From: Clavibacter californiensis
Lineage (GTDB): Bacteria; Actinomycetota; Actinomycetes; Actinomycetales; Microbacteriaceae
Direction: 5' to 3'
DNA: 64,000 bases
NCBI RefSeq assembly: GCF_021952865.1
Contig: NZ_CP040792.1
Span: 2,170,001 to 2,234,000 of the forward strand
A model generated the notes under the pieces. The model saw only the letters and a list, made by a program, of their open reading frames with translations. It was not told the DNA's origin and searched no databases. Every line of letters starts with the position of its first letter. Position 1 is the stretch's first letter. This document shows, piece after piece, positions 17,753-26,090 of the stretch. The position numbers and the translations under genes were made by a program.

Positions 17753-18463
17753 TCAGCGTGCCCGGGACGGGCGGACCTTGAACGGGTCGACGCCCTTGGG
17801 GATCGGCATGCTGTTCTGACCCAGAGAGGTCAGGCGGTTGTTCACGGCCAGGACCTCGGCCTTGGTGATGGTGCGCGGGAAGCGCTGCAGGCGACCGGCC
17901 AGCTTGTGCAGCTCGACGGAGTCCGCATCGGGGCCGACGAACACGAAGTGCACGGGCACGTTGGGGAGCACGCGGGCGATCTTCCGGCGCTCGTCCTCGA
18001 GCATGCGCGTGGTGCGGCTCTTCGGTCCCTCGCCGATGAGGGCCACGCCGGGACGCCCCACGGCGCGGTACACGGCGTCCTGCGACTTGCCGTTGACGGC
18101 GACGGGCATCTCGCTGCCGACCCATCCGCGCTTCAGGGAGCTGCGTAGGACCACTCCGACGGCCCCGGGCTGGCCCTTGATCTGCAGGTACGCCGCACGC
18201 TCGGCCTTGCGTCCGAGGACGATGAGGAAGGCGAGGATCCCCGCGAAGACGCCCGCGATGACGAAGAGGATGGCGGTGAGCCAGTTGCCACCCGTCGCGA
18301 AGACCGCGAGCAGGACGCCGACGACGACGGGACCCAGCAGCGCCAGGAGCATCCACCAGACCGAGCTCTTGTCGTACCGCCGGGTCATCTGGAAGACCTG
18401 CCACATCTGCTTGATGCGGCCGGGTTCCTTGGGTGCCTTCGGAGAGGCTGTCTTGCGGGCCAT
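17753..18463 (-). CDS. DUF4191 membrane protein
   Basis: A 236-residue conserved actinobacterial protein. A basic cytoplasmic N-terminus (MARKTASPKAPKEPGRIKQM) is followed by two adjacent membrane helices (about 36-57 and 63-83), then a soluble C-terminal domain ending in GVDPFKVRPSRAR. Function is unknown. Relatives stand between lipA and glnA1 in mycobacteria; here the glnA1 side is kept but lipA is absent. TATCCT (18471-18476, minus) ends seven bases before ATG 18463: leaderless layout. Confidence 0.88.
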   Translation of the reverse strand: MARKTASPKAPKEPGRIKQMWQVFQMTRRYDKSSVWWMLLALLGPVVVGVLLAVFATGGNWLTAILFVIAGVFAGILAFLIVLGRKAERAAYLQIKGQPGAVGVVLRSSLKRGWVGSEMPVAVNGKSQDAVYRAVGRPGVALIGEGPKSRTTRMLEDERRKIARVLPNVPVHFVFVGPDADSVELHKLAGRLQRFPRTITKAEVLAVNNRLTSLGQNSMPIPKGVDPFKVRPSRAR

Positions 18464-18676
18464 GGTGCCCAGGATACCGGTGCGCGGGAGGCAGCCGGAA
18501 CGGCCGAGGGGGATCGCGCCTCGTCCTGCCCCTCACAGGCGCGTGGAGCGGACGTGATCCCCAGGAGCAGCGCTCGTGGCCCCTCTCCGCCCGCCTGCCC
18601 GCACACTCCCGGGACGGGCACCCGGTCCTCGGCGACTCACGCTGATGGAGCAGGGTCGAGGAGAGGACGCGACGCG

Positions 18677-20413
18677 ATGCCGTACGGACGCGCTCAGCCG
18701 CATGTCGGACCGCCCAGGGAGCGAGGCCGTGCGGACGGTCCCCGCCGCGAGACGGCCGACGGGAGACCGGGAGCCTCGACCGCGCGCGCATCGCGGAGGA
18801 CGAGGGGCAGGGCCGCGGACACGGCGACCAGCGGCAGCACGGTCGCCGGGTATCGCCTCGTCCGGCTCATCGGGAAGGGCATGCGCTGCGAGGTGCACCT
18901 CGCACGGCCCTGCCGCGCCGCGGATGCCACGGGCGGTCTGATGGACAACGTCGCCGTCAAGATCGTGCCGCAGTCGGAACGCAGCCGCGGAGAGGCGGAG
19001 ATCCTCGCGCTGCAGGCCGTCACCTCCGAGCACGTCGTCGAGCTGCGGGACGTCGCCACGCTCTCCGACGGCAGCCTGTGCATCGTGCAGTCGCTCGGGA
19101 CCCGCGGCACGGCAGCGGCCCTGCTCGGCCGCCGAGGCAGCCTCACGCCCGGGGAGATCGTGACCCTCGTGGCCTCCGTCCTCCGAGGCCTGGGCGACCT
19201 GCACGAGGCGGGCATCGCGCACGGGGCCGTCGATCTGACCCACGTGCTCATCGACGCCACGGGCCGTCCGGTGCTGGGTGGGCTGGGGTCCTCCCGCGTC
19301 GTCGCGGGAGAGGCCGGCGAGGAGGGCCTCCGGGGCGTCGACCCCGTCGAACAGGACCTGGGGCGGGTCGCGCGCATCGTGCAGGCGCTGCGCGACCCGG
19401 GGGACGCGCGCGGACGAGCATCCACCGACAGATGGGAGGCATGGCTGGCGCTCCTCGACGGAACGATCCACGGGGAGGCCGACCTCACCGCCCACGACCT
19501 CGCTGACCGACTGCTCGACGTCGCGGACGCGGCACCGCTGGCCGATGCCGGCGGAGCCCGCCCCGAGGAGGACGCGGATCGTGCCCTGTCGCAGGGAGCG
19601 ATCCCCGTCGATGTGCCTTCCGACCCCGTCAGCGACCGCGCTCCGCGTCTCACGGGACCCCGTCGCGCGCCGCGGCCCTTCTCGCGCTCACGTCGGAGCG
19701 CTCATCGCCGGCATCGGGCGGCGCGCGCTCCGTGGGCGCACGACGTCGATGCACGGCTCACCTCGGGGCGGAGCGAGCTCGCGTCGGTCCGCCCGCGCAT
19801 CTGGGCGCTCGGAGCGTCCGCGCTCCTGCTGCTGATCGCCGGCGTGGTCGCCGTCCCCCTCCTCACCGGACCCGCCCGGGGAGCGACGACAGCGCCCACG
19901 AGCACACCGAGCACCGCGGCACCGGCGGACGCCGGCTTCGACGGGGACGTGGCACCGGCGCCAGACGGGGACGTGGCACCGACGTCGGACGGTGAGGTGG
20001 CACCGACGTCGGACGGTGACGTGGCGCCGTCGTCGGACGCAGACGCTGCAGAATCCCCGGATCCGGACGTCGCCGCTCCCGCGCTCCTCCGCCTCAGGGC
20101 AGCCTGCCTGCACCACTCCGATGCCATCTGCGTGAGCGATGTCGATGAGGCCGGCTCCGCCGTCGACGACGCTGATCGGAGCACCATCGCCAGCGATGGG
20201 AGCGAAGCCCCAGACGGCGTCGCGCTCCACGTCGGGGACGCCCTCGGCCCGGCTCGGAGACTCGGAGACACCGCGCTCATCGAGCTGCGTCCCGGCTCGG
20301 AAGCCCCGGCGGCGCCGACGGACGTTTCGGCACCGGAACGGCGACCGGCCTCCCTCCTGATCGTCAGGGGGGAGGCCGGGTGGCGGATCAGGGACCTGAT
20401 GGACGACCGGTGA
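18677..20413 (+). CDS. Membrane pseudokinase of the Ser/Thr kinase (Hanks) fold
   Basis: About 578 residues. A protein-kinase fold is clear at residues ~58-270: nucleotide loop IGKGMRCEVHLA, beta-3 lysine in VAVKIV (K95), helix-C Glu and LHEAGIAHG. The catalytic parts are lost: HRDxKxxN reads HGAVDLTH (Asp184 is Ala) and DFG reads GLG (~202-204). It should not transfer phosphate. A basic linker precedes one membrane helix (~374-396), then an outside tail with four DGDVAPTS-type repeats (~422-453) and a C-terminal domain holding a CLHHSDAIC pair. ATG 18677 follows GAGGAGAGG about 14 bases upstream; an earlier ATG at 18554 is possible. It replaces lipB/lipA seen here in related orders. Confidence 0.8.
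   Translation: MPYGRAQPHVGPPRERGRADGPRRETADGRPGASTARASRRTRGRAADTATSGSTVAGYRLVRLIGKGMRCEVHLARPCRAADATGGLMDNVAVKIVPQSERSRGEAEILALQAVTSEHVVELRDVATLSDGSLCIVQSLGTRGTAAALLGRRGSLTPGEIVTLVASVLRGLGDLHEAGIAHGAVDLTHVLIDATGRPVLGGLGSSRVVAGEAGEEGLRGVDPVEQDLGRVARIVQALRDPGDARGRASTDRWEAWLALLDGTIHGEADLTAHDLADRLLDVADAAPLADAGGARPEEDADRALSQGAIPVDVPSDPVSDRAPRLTGPRRAPRPFSRSRRSAHRRHRAARAPWAHDVDARLTSGRSELASVRPRIWALGASALLLLIAGVVAVPLLTGPARGATTAPTSTPSTAAPADAGFDGDVAPAPDGDVAPTSDGEVAPTSDGDVAPSSDADAAESPDPDVAAPALLRLRAACLHHSDAICVSDVDEAGSAVDDADRSTIASDGSEAPDGVALHVGDALGPARRLGDTALIELRPGSEAPAAPTDVSAPERRPASLLIVRGEAGWRIRDLMDDR
19940..20035 (+). repeat. Four tandem 24-bp coding repeats
   Basis: Four 24-base units (19940, 19964, 19988, 20012) encode DGDVAPAP, DGDVAPTS, DGEVAPTS, DGDVAPSS in the outside tail of the pseudokinase. 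Units two and three differ at only two bases, which indicates recent duplication or slippage. Copy number probably varies between strains. Confidence 0.9.
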
Positions 20414-20439
20414 CAGTCGCCGTCGGGTCCTGGTCGGAC

Positions 20440-21891
20440 CTAGATGCCGAGGTCGGCGTCGAACGCACCCGCCTCGAGGCGGTTCTTCACGGCGACGAGG
20501 AACCGGGATGCGTCAGCCCCGTCGACGATGCGGTGGTCGTAGGACAGCGCCAGGTAGACGGTGGAGCGGATCGCGATCGTGTCCTGACCATCCGCCGTGA
20601 TGACCACGGGCCGCTTGGTGACGATGCCGGTGCCGAGGATCGCGGACTGCGGCAGGAACACCACGGGGGTGTCGAAGAGCGCGCCGCGCGACCCGGTGTT
20701 GGTCAGCGTGAAGGTGCCGCCAGCCAGCTCGTCCGGCGACAGCTTGTTGTCGCGCGTGCGGGCGGCCAGGTCGGCGATCTCCGACGCGAACTGCGCGAGG
20801 TTCTTGCCCTCGGCGTTCTTCACGACGGGGGTCAGCAGTCCACGCTCCGTGTCGACCGCGATGCTGATGTTCTCGTGGTCGGGGTACACGATGCTGTCGC
20901 CGTCGACCGTCGCGTTGACGACCGGGTACGCCTTGAGCGCCTCGGCGGCGGCGAGGGCGAAGAAGGGCAGGAACGAGAGCTTCACGCCCGTCTTCTCGAG
21001 GAAGTCGCCTTTCACGCGGTCGCGGAAGCGGGCCACCTTCGTGACGTCGACCTCGACCACCGAGGTGAGCTGCGCGGTGGATTGCATCGAGACGACAGCG
21101 CGGTCTGCGATGAGCTTGCGCATGCGGGACATCTTCGCGGTCGTTCCCCGGAGCGGCGACGTCTCGAGCGGAGCGGCAGCGGGCGCCGCGGGACCCGACG
21201 CGGTCGGGGTGCTCTTCGCCGCGGCGGCCTCTGCAGCAGCGAGCACGTCCTCCTTGCGAATGCGCCCTCCCACGCCTGTGCCGGTCACGGAGCTGATGTC
21301 GACCCCGCGCTCGTTGGCGAGCTTGCGCACCAGCGGGGTGACGTAGCCCGCGTTGCCGGACGGCGCCGGAGCCGCGGCGGGCGCGGCGGCGGCAGCCGTC
21401 GGAGCCGCAGGAGCGGGTGCCGGAGCCGCGGCGACAGGGGCCGGGGCGGCGGGAGCAGGTGCGGGGGTCGACTCGGGAGCGGCCTTCTCCTCCTGGGAGG
21501 CCGGAGCGGGCTCGGGCTCGACGGGAGCAGGCGCCTCGGCCTCGTCGTCCGCCTCGGTGGAGGGGATCACGGTGTCCTCGACGGCCTCCTCGGTCGCCGT
21601 CTCCGGCTCCGCTGCGGCCGCGGGCTCCTCCGCGGGAGCGTCGCCCCCACCGGAGCCGTCGCCGATGCGCACCAGCACGGCGCCCACCTCGACCGTCTCG
21701 TCCTCCTGGACGAGGATCTCCTCGATGACGCCGGCGACCGGCGAGGGGATCTCGGTGTCGACCTTGTCGGTCGACACCTCGAGCAGGGGCTCGTCGACCT
21801 CGACGTGGTCGCCGACGTTCTTGAGCCAACGGGTCACCGTGCCCTCGGTGACGCTCTCGCCGAGTGCGGGGAGGTTGACGGATTCGCTCAT
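20440..21891 (-). CDS. sucB: Dihydrolipoamide acyltransferase (E2) of 2-oxoacid dehydrogenase complex
   Basis: The 483-residue E2 core. Lipoyl domain at residues 1-78 with lipoyl lysine K43 in STDKVDTE; then a very long Ala/Pro/Glu linker (~79-178); E3/E1-binding domain ~181-218 (VTPLVRKLANERGVDISSV); catalytic domain to the end with HRIVDG (His453, Asp457). Only one lipoyl domain is present, while actinobacterial homologues often have two or three. In actinobacteria one such E2 can serve both pyruvate and 2-oxoglutarate dehydrogenase, so the label aceF/dlaT is equally possible. ATG 21891 has GGAG upstream; it lies 60 bases behind lpdA and is likely cotranscribed. Confidence 0.95.
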   Translation of the reverse strand: MSESVNLPALGESVTEGTVTRWLKNVGDHVEVDEPLLEVSTDKVDTEIPSPVAGVIEEILVQEDETVEVGAVLVRIGDGSGGGDAPAEEPAAAAEPETATEEAVEDTVIPSTEADDEAEAPAPVEPEPAPASQEEKAAPESTPAPAPAAPAPVAAAPAPAPAAPTAAAAAPAAAPAPSGNAGYVTPLVRKLANERGVDISSVTGTGVGGRIRKEDVLAAAEAAAAKSTPTASGPAAPAAAPLETSPLRGTTAKMSRMRKLIADRAVVSMQSTAQLTSVVEVDVTKVARFRDRVKGDFLEKTGVKLSFLPFFALAAAEALKAYPVVNATVDGDSIVYPDHENISIAVDTERGLLTPVVKNAEGKNLAQFASEIADLAARTRDNKLSPDELAGGTFTLTNTGSRGALFDTPVVFLPQSAILGTGIVTKRPVVITADGQDTIAIRSTVYLALSYDHRIVDGADASRFLVAVKNRLEAGAFDADLGI

Positions 21892-21951
21892 GGGGTTGTC
21901 TCCTTCAGGCCCGACTCCGGACCCGGCTTGTATGTCGGTGATGGCAGGGTG

Positions 21952-23325
21952 CTACAGGGCGTGCAGAGGGGTTCCGGCGAGAGCCAGGTGCGCCTCGCCG
22001 AGCGCCTCGTTCTGGGTGGGGTGGGCGTGCACCAGGTTGGCGACGTCCTCGGGGTAGGCCTCCCAGTTCACGATGAGCTGGCCCTCGCCGATGAGCTCGC
22101 CGACACGGGCGCCGATCATGTGGATGCCGACGACGGGCCCATCCTGCACGCGGACGACCTTGATGGAACCGGCCGTGCCGAGGATGGAGCTCTTGCCGTT
22201 GCCACCGAGGTTGTACTCGTAGCTCGAGACCTTGTCGGCGCCGAACTTCTCGGCGGCCTTCGCCTCGCTGTAGCCGACGCTCGCGACCTCGGGGTCGGAG
22301 TAGGTGACCTTGGGGATGTTGATGTCCTCGACGACCACGGGCTTGTTGCCCGCGATCTCCTCGGCGACGAAGATGCCCTGCTGGAACCCGCGGTGCGCGA
22401 GCTGCAGGCCGGGGACGATGTCGCCGACGGCGTAGACGCCGGGGACGCTGGTCTGGAGCCGCTCGTCCGTCAGGACGAAGCCGCGGTCGGTCTTCACGCC
22501 CGCCTCCTCGAATCCGAGCCCCTGGGTCGCCGGGCCGCGGCCCACGGCGACGAGCAGGAGGTCGGCGTCGTACGTCGTGCCGTCCTCGAGGGCGACCTGG
22601 ACGCCCTGGTCGTCCTGGGTGACCGACTTGAAGCGCACACCGAGCGAGAACGCGATGCCGCGCTTGCGGAACGCCCGCTCGAACTGCTTGCTGATCGACT
22701 CCTCCTCGTTGGGCACGAGGTGGGGGAGGGCCTCGATGATCTGCACGTCGACGCCGAAGGAGCGCCAGACGGAGGCGAACTCGACGCCGATGACGCCGCC
22801 GCCCAGGATCGCGACCTTCTTCGGGATGTAGTCGAGCTCGAGCGCCTGCTCGCTCGTGATGACGCGGCCGCCGATCTCGAGGCCGGGGAGCGTGCGGGAG
22901 TAGGAGCCCGTCGCGAGGACGATGCTCTTCCCGGTGACGGTCTGGTCGCCTACCTGGACGGTCGTGCCGGAGGTGAGGCGCCCCTCGCCCTCGATGACGG
23001 TGATGCCGCGGGCCTTGATGAGCCCCTGTAGGCCCTTGTACTTGCTGGCGACGATGGCCTCGCGATAGGCGTTGACGCGGGCGATGTCCACCCCGTCGAA
23101 CGTGACGTTGACGCCGTACTTCTCCGACTCCCGCGAGACGTCGGCGACCTCGGCCGAGTGCAGGAGCGCCTTGGTGGGGATGCAGCCGCGGTGCAGGCAC
23201 GTGCCGCCCAGCTTGCCCTTCTCCACGAGGCCCACGGTCTTGCCCAGCTGCACCGCACGGAGGGCGGCTGCATAGCCACCGCTCCCGCCGCCGAGCACCA
23301 CCACGTCAAAGTTCTGTTCCGACAC
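21952..23325 (-). CDS. lpdA: Dihydrolipoyl dehydrogenase (E3)
   Basis: A 457-residue FAD flavoprotein that reoxidises the dihydrolipoyl group of E2 with NAD+. FAD motif VVLGGGSGGYAAA (~8-20), redox-active disulfide GGTCLHRGCIP (C43, C48), NAD motif ILGGGVIGVEFAS, second FAD motif VYAVGDIV and the C-terminal catalytic HAHPTQNEALGEA. The start is GTG at 23325, with GGGAG upstream on the minus strand. It stands between pepA and sucB on one strand, so E3 and E2 are likely made from one transcript. Confidence 0.97.
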   Translation of the reverse strand: MSEQNFDVVVLGGGSGGYAAALRAVQLGKTVGLVEKGKLGGTCLHRGCIPTKALLHSAEVADVSRESEKYGVNVTFDGVDIARVNAYREAIVASKYKGLQGLIKARGITVIEGEGRLTSGTTVQVGDQTVTGKSIVLATGSYSRTLPGLEIGGRVITSEQALELDYIPKKVAILGGGVIGVEFASVWRSFGVDVQIIEALPHLVPNEEESISKQFERAFRKRGIAFSLGVRFKSVTQDDQGVQVALEDGTTYDADLLLVAVGRGPATQGLGFEEAGVKTDRGFVLTDERLQTSVPGVYAVGDIVPGLQLAHRGFQQGIFVAEEIAGNKPVVVEDINIPKVTYSDPEVASVGYSEAKAAEKFGADKVSSYEYNLGGNGKSSILGTAGSIKVVRVQDGPVVGIHMIGARVGELIGEGQLIVNWEAYPEDVANLVHAHPTQNEALGEAHLALAGTPLHAL

Positions 23326-23416
23326 CCAGGATCTCCCTCGTATGCATCAAGGTCGTCTCATGCGACCGCCCGACCGGGCAGGCGCGGGACCCCCTCAGGA
23401 GGCCTCTCCGAGCCTA

Positions 23417-24925
23417 CTACGCGCGTGAAAAACCCGCGGCCAGGGCCAGGAGCGTGCGGACCGCGACGCCTGTCGGGCCCTTCCCCGTGAAGCCGTGACC
23501 GCCGCCCTTGTTGTGCGACGGCCCGGCGATGTCGATGTGCGCCCACGGGATCCGCGGAGCGTCGTCCGCGTCACCGGTCCGGCCGACGAACTCCTTGAGG
23601 AACACGCCCGCGACGAGCATGCCGCCAGCCGGGTTGCCCGGCTTGACGTTGGCGATGTCCGCGATGTCGGAGTTGAGGAGCGCGCGCATCTCCTCCGGGA
23701 GCGGCATGCCCCACATGCTCTCGCCCTGTTCGCGGGCGGCGTCGAGGAGGCGGGCGACGAGCGCGTCCTCGCCCATGACGGCGGAGTACCGCTCGCCGAG
23801 CGCGACGACCTGGGCGCCGGTCAGCGTCGCGATGTCGACGATGGCGTCCGGGTGCTCCTCGCTGGCGGCGACGATGCCGTCCGCCATCACGAGCCGACCC
23901 TCGGCGTCGGTGTTGAGGACCTCCACGGTCGTGCCCCCGCGCATGCGCAGGACGTCGTCCGGGCGGATCGCGGAGCCCGAGGGCATGTTCTCGGCGATGC
24001 ACAGCCACGCCGTGAGGCGCACGGGCAGCTCGAGCCGTGCCGCGGCCACGACGACCTCGAGGATCGTCGCGGCGCCGGTCATGTCGTACTTCATGCCGAT
24101 CATGGGCACGGCGGGCTTGAGCGAGATGCCGCCGGTGTCGTAGGTGATCCCCTTGCCGACGAGCGCCAGATGGCGCGTCGCACCCGCGGGGGAGTATGCG
24201 ACCTTGACGAGCCGGGGCGGGCGCGTGGAGCCCTGACCGACACCGAGGATCCCGCCGAAGCCGTCGGCCGCGAGCGCCTCCTCATCCCAGACCCGGACGT
24301 CCACGGGGAGCCCGGCGGTGCGCTCGTGGACCGCGTCGACGAACGTCGCGGGATAGAGGTCGAGCGGCGGGGTGTTGACGAGGTCCTTGGTGCCCGCCAC
24401 CGCGCCGGCGACGGCGGTGGCACGCGCCACTGCCTCGTCGGCGTCATCGGCGGTCCAGGAGTCGCCCTGCGCGAGCACCGTGACGGCGGTGGCCCGCGGC
24501 TTCTGGCCCGCGAGCGAGTCCCGGCGGTACGCGTCGAAGGAGTAGGTCCCGAGGGCAGCGCCCTCGAGCACGGCGGTCAGCTCGACGAGCGAGGACACGG
24601 GGACGGCCACGGCGACGTGGGCGACGCCGCGCAGCTGGCGGGTCGCGCTGCCGACGGCGTAGCGGAGCGCGACCGCGTCCAGGGGACCCGAGCCCACTCC
24701 CACCAGCGCGACCGTGCGGGCGGCCGTACCCGTCCCGGCGATGCGCACGACCTCGTCGCGGCCGCCGGTGACGCCGATGTCGGACAGGCCGTCCACGTCG
24801 ATCTCGAGGCCCTCGGGCGCATGCACCCGGATCCCCTCCTTCTCGCTGGAGACGGCGACGACGAGCGCGTCCGCCTCCACGTCGATGGCACGGTCGGCGG
24901 ACACGGAGAGAAGGGGGAGGGTCAT
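23417..24925 (-). CDS. pepA: Leucyl aminopeptidase (M17, cytosol aminopeptidase)
   Basis: A 502-residue two-zinc (or Mn) aminopeptidase that removes N-terminal residues, notably Leu. Catalytic C-terminal domain: VGKGITYDTGGISLKP (Lys and Asp ligands), MKYDMTGAAT and the signature NTDAEGRLVMADG (Asp, Glu, Arg). The N-terminal domain (~1-170) is more diverged, as is usual. ATG 24925 is chosen because TAGGCT (24934-24939, minus) ends eight bases upstream; the frame extends further but has no separate signal. The gene ends with two TAG codons in a row. Confidence 0.96.
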   Translation of the reverse strand: MTLPLLSVSADRAIDVEADALVVAVSSEKEGIRVHAPEGLEIDVDGLSDIGVTGGRDEVVRIAGTGTAARTVALVGVGSGPLDAVALRYAVGSATRQLRGVAHVAVAVPVSSLVELTAVLEGAALGTYSFDAYRRDSLAGQKPRATAVTVLAQGDSWTADDADEAVARATAVAGAVAGTKDLVNTPPLDLYPATFVDAVHERTAGLPVDVRVWDEEALAADGFGGILGVGQGSTRPPRLVKVAYSPAGATRHLALVGKGITYDTGGISLKPAVPMIGMKYDMTGAATILEVVVAAARLELPVRLTAWLCIAENMPSGSAIRPDDVLRMRGGTTVEVLNTDAEGRLVMADGIVAASEEHPDAIVDIATLTGAQVVALGERYSAVMGEDALVARLLDAAREQGESMWGMPLPEEMRALLNSDIADIANVKPGNPAGGMLVAGVFLKEFVGRTGDADDAPRIPWAHIDIAGPSHNKGGGHGFTGKGPTGVAVRTLLALAAGFSRA

Positions 24926-25094
24926 GGGCGACGAGCCTACCGACGTGCGCATGCGCCGCAGCCCGGAGCGCGGGGTCCGGGGATCCGCTCGGATCTGCGC
25001 ATCCAGGCGTCGTCGGCGACCGTGTTCGCTCTCGGCGGCACGTGGCGGTCACCGACAGGGAGGGGCCCTCGGAGGTGCGGCTTAGAGTGGATCC

Positions 25095-26015
25095 ATGGCA
25101 GATGCGGACGGACTGTACGAGATCGACACCGACATCGGCGAGGTCCCGACTGGACTGCCCCTGGTCGCCGGACTCACCGGCTTCTCCGACGCGGGATCCG
25201 GGGTCTCCCAGCTCAGCGAGTACCTGCTGAGCACCCTGAGCCACCGCGACGTCCTGCGCTTCGACACGGACACCCTGCTCGACTACCGCGCGCGCCGACC
25301 CACCATCTACTTCGACCAGGACCACCTCGCAGACTACCGTCCGGCCCGGCTGGCGCTGTACCTCGCGCACGACGAGATCGGGCAGCCGTTCCTCCTCCTC
25401 ACGGGCTTCGAGCCGGACTTCCGGTGGGAGGCCTTCACCGCCGCCGTCCTCGGCATCGTCGACCGGTACCGCGTCTCCACGACGACGTGGGTGCACGCGA
25501 TCCCCATGCCGGTGCCGCACACGCGCGACATCAACGTCACCGTCAGCGGCAACCGCACCGAGCTCATCGACGCGCTCAGCGTGTGGAAGCCGCACACCCA
25601 GGTGCCGGCGAACGCGCTGCACCTGGTGGAGCACCGCCTGCACGACGCCGGCCATCCCGTCGCCGGCTTCGTGCTCCTCGTCCCGCACTACCTCGCGGAC
25701 ACCGAGTTCCCCCTCGCCGCGGTCGCCGCCCTGGAGAGCATCAGCGCCGCGACGGGCCTCATCTTCCCGACCGACCGCCTCCGCGAGGAGGGCCGCGACT
25801 TCGTGGGCCGCATCGACGAGCAGGTCGCGGGCAACCAGGAGCTGGCGCGCCTCGTCACGACGCTCGAGGAGCGCTACGACAGCTACATGGAGGACACGCC
25901 GCTCAAGTCGCCGCTCACGGACGAGGACGGCGCCCTGCCGACCGCCGACGAGATCGCCGCCGAGCTGGAGAAGTTCCTCGCACGCCGTCGCCCCGGCGAC
26001 GGCGACGCCGCCTGA
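25095..26015 (+). CDS. PAC2-family protein
   Basis: A 306-residue cytoplasmic protein of the PAC2 (proteasome assembly chaperone-like) family, conserved in actinobacteria. Typical stretches: LVAGLTGFSDAGSGVSQLSEYL near the start, LLTGFEPDFRWEAF, HAIPMPVPHTRD and VPHYLADTEFPLAA, with a charged coiled C-terminus ending AELEKFLARR. The biochemical role is not established; family members are thought to be peptide- or ligand-binding. TAGAGT (25083-25088) ends six bases before ATG 25095, so it is probably leaderless. It is divergent from pepA. Confidence 0.92.
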   Translation: MADADGLYEIDTDIGEVPTGLPLVAGLTGFSDAGSGVSQLSEYLLSTLSHRDVLRFDTDTLLDYRARRPTIYFDQDHLADYRPARLALYLAHDEIGQPFLLLTGFEPDFRWEAFTAAVLGIVDRYRVSTTTWVHAIPMPVPHTRDINVTVSGNRTELIDALSVWKPHTQVPANALHLVEHRLHDAGHPVAGFVLLVPHYLADTEFPLAAVAALESISAATGLIFPTDRLREEGRDFVGRIDEQVAGNQELARLVTTLEERYDSYMEDTPLKSPLTDEDGALPTADEIAAELEKFLARRRPGDGDAA

Positions 26016-26090
26016 TCCTCCGGCGGTGAGCGGCGCCCGCTGGGCGGGCGCCGGCATCGCGGAGGCCGCTGCGTCGGTATCCTCGTGCCG

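Noticed and set aside
19940-20035. Tandem repeats as a CRISPR array
   Set aside because: Units are adjacent with no spacers and encode an in-frame peptide repeat.
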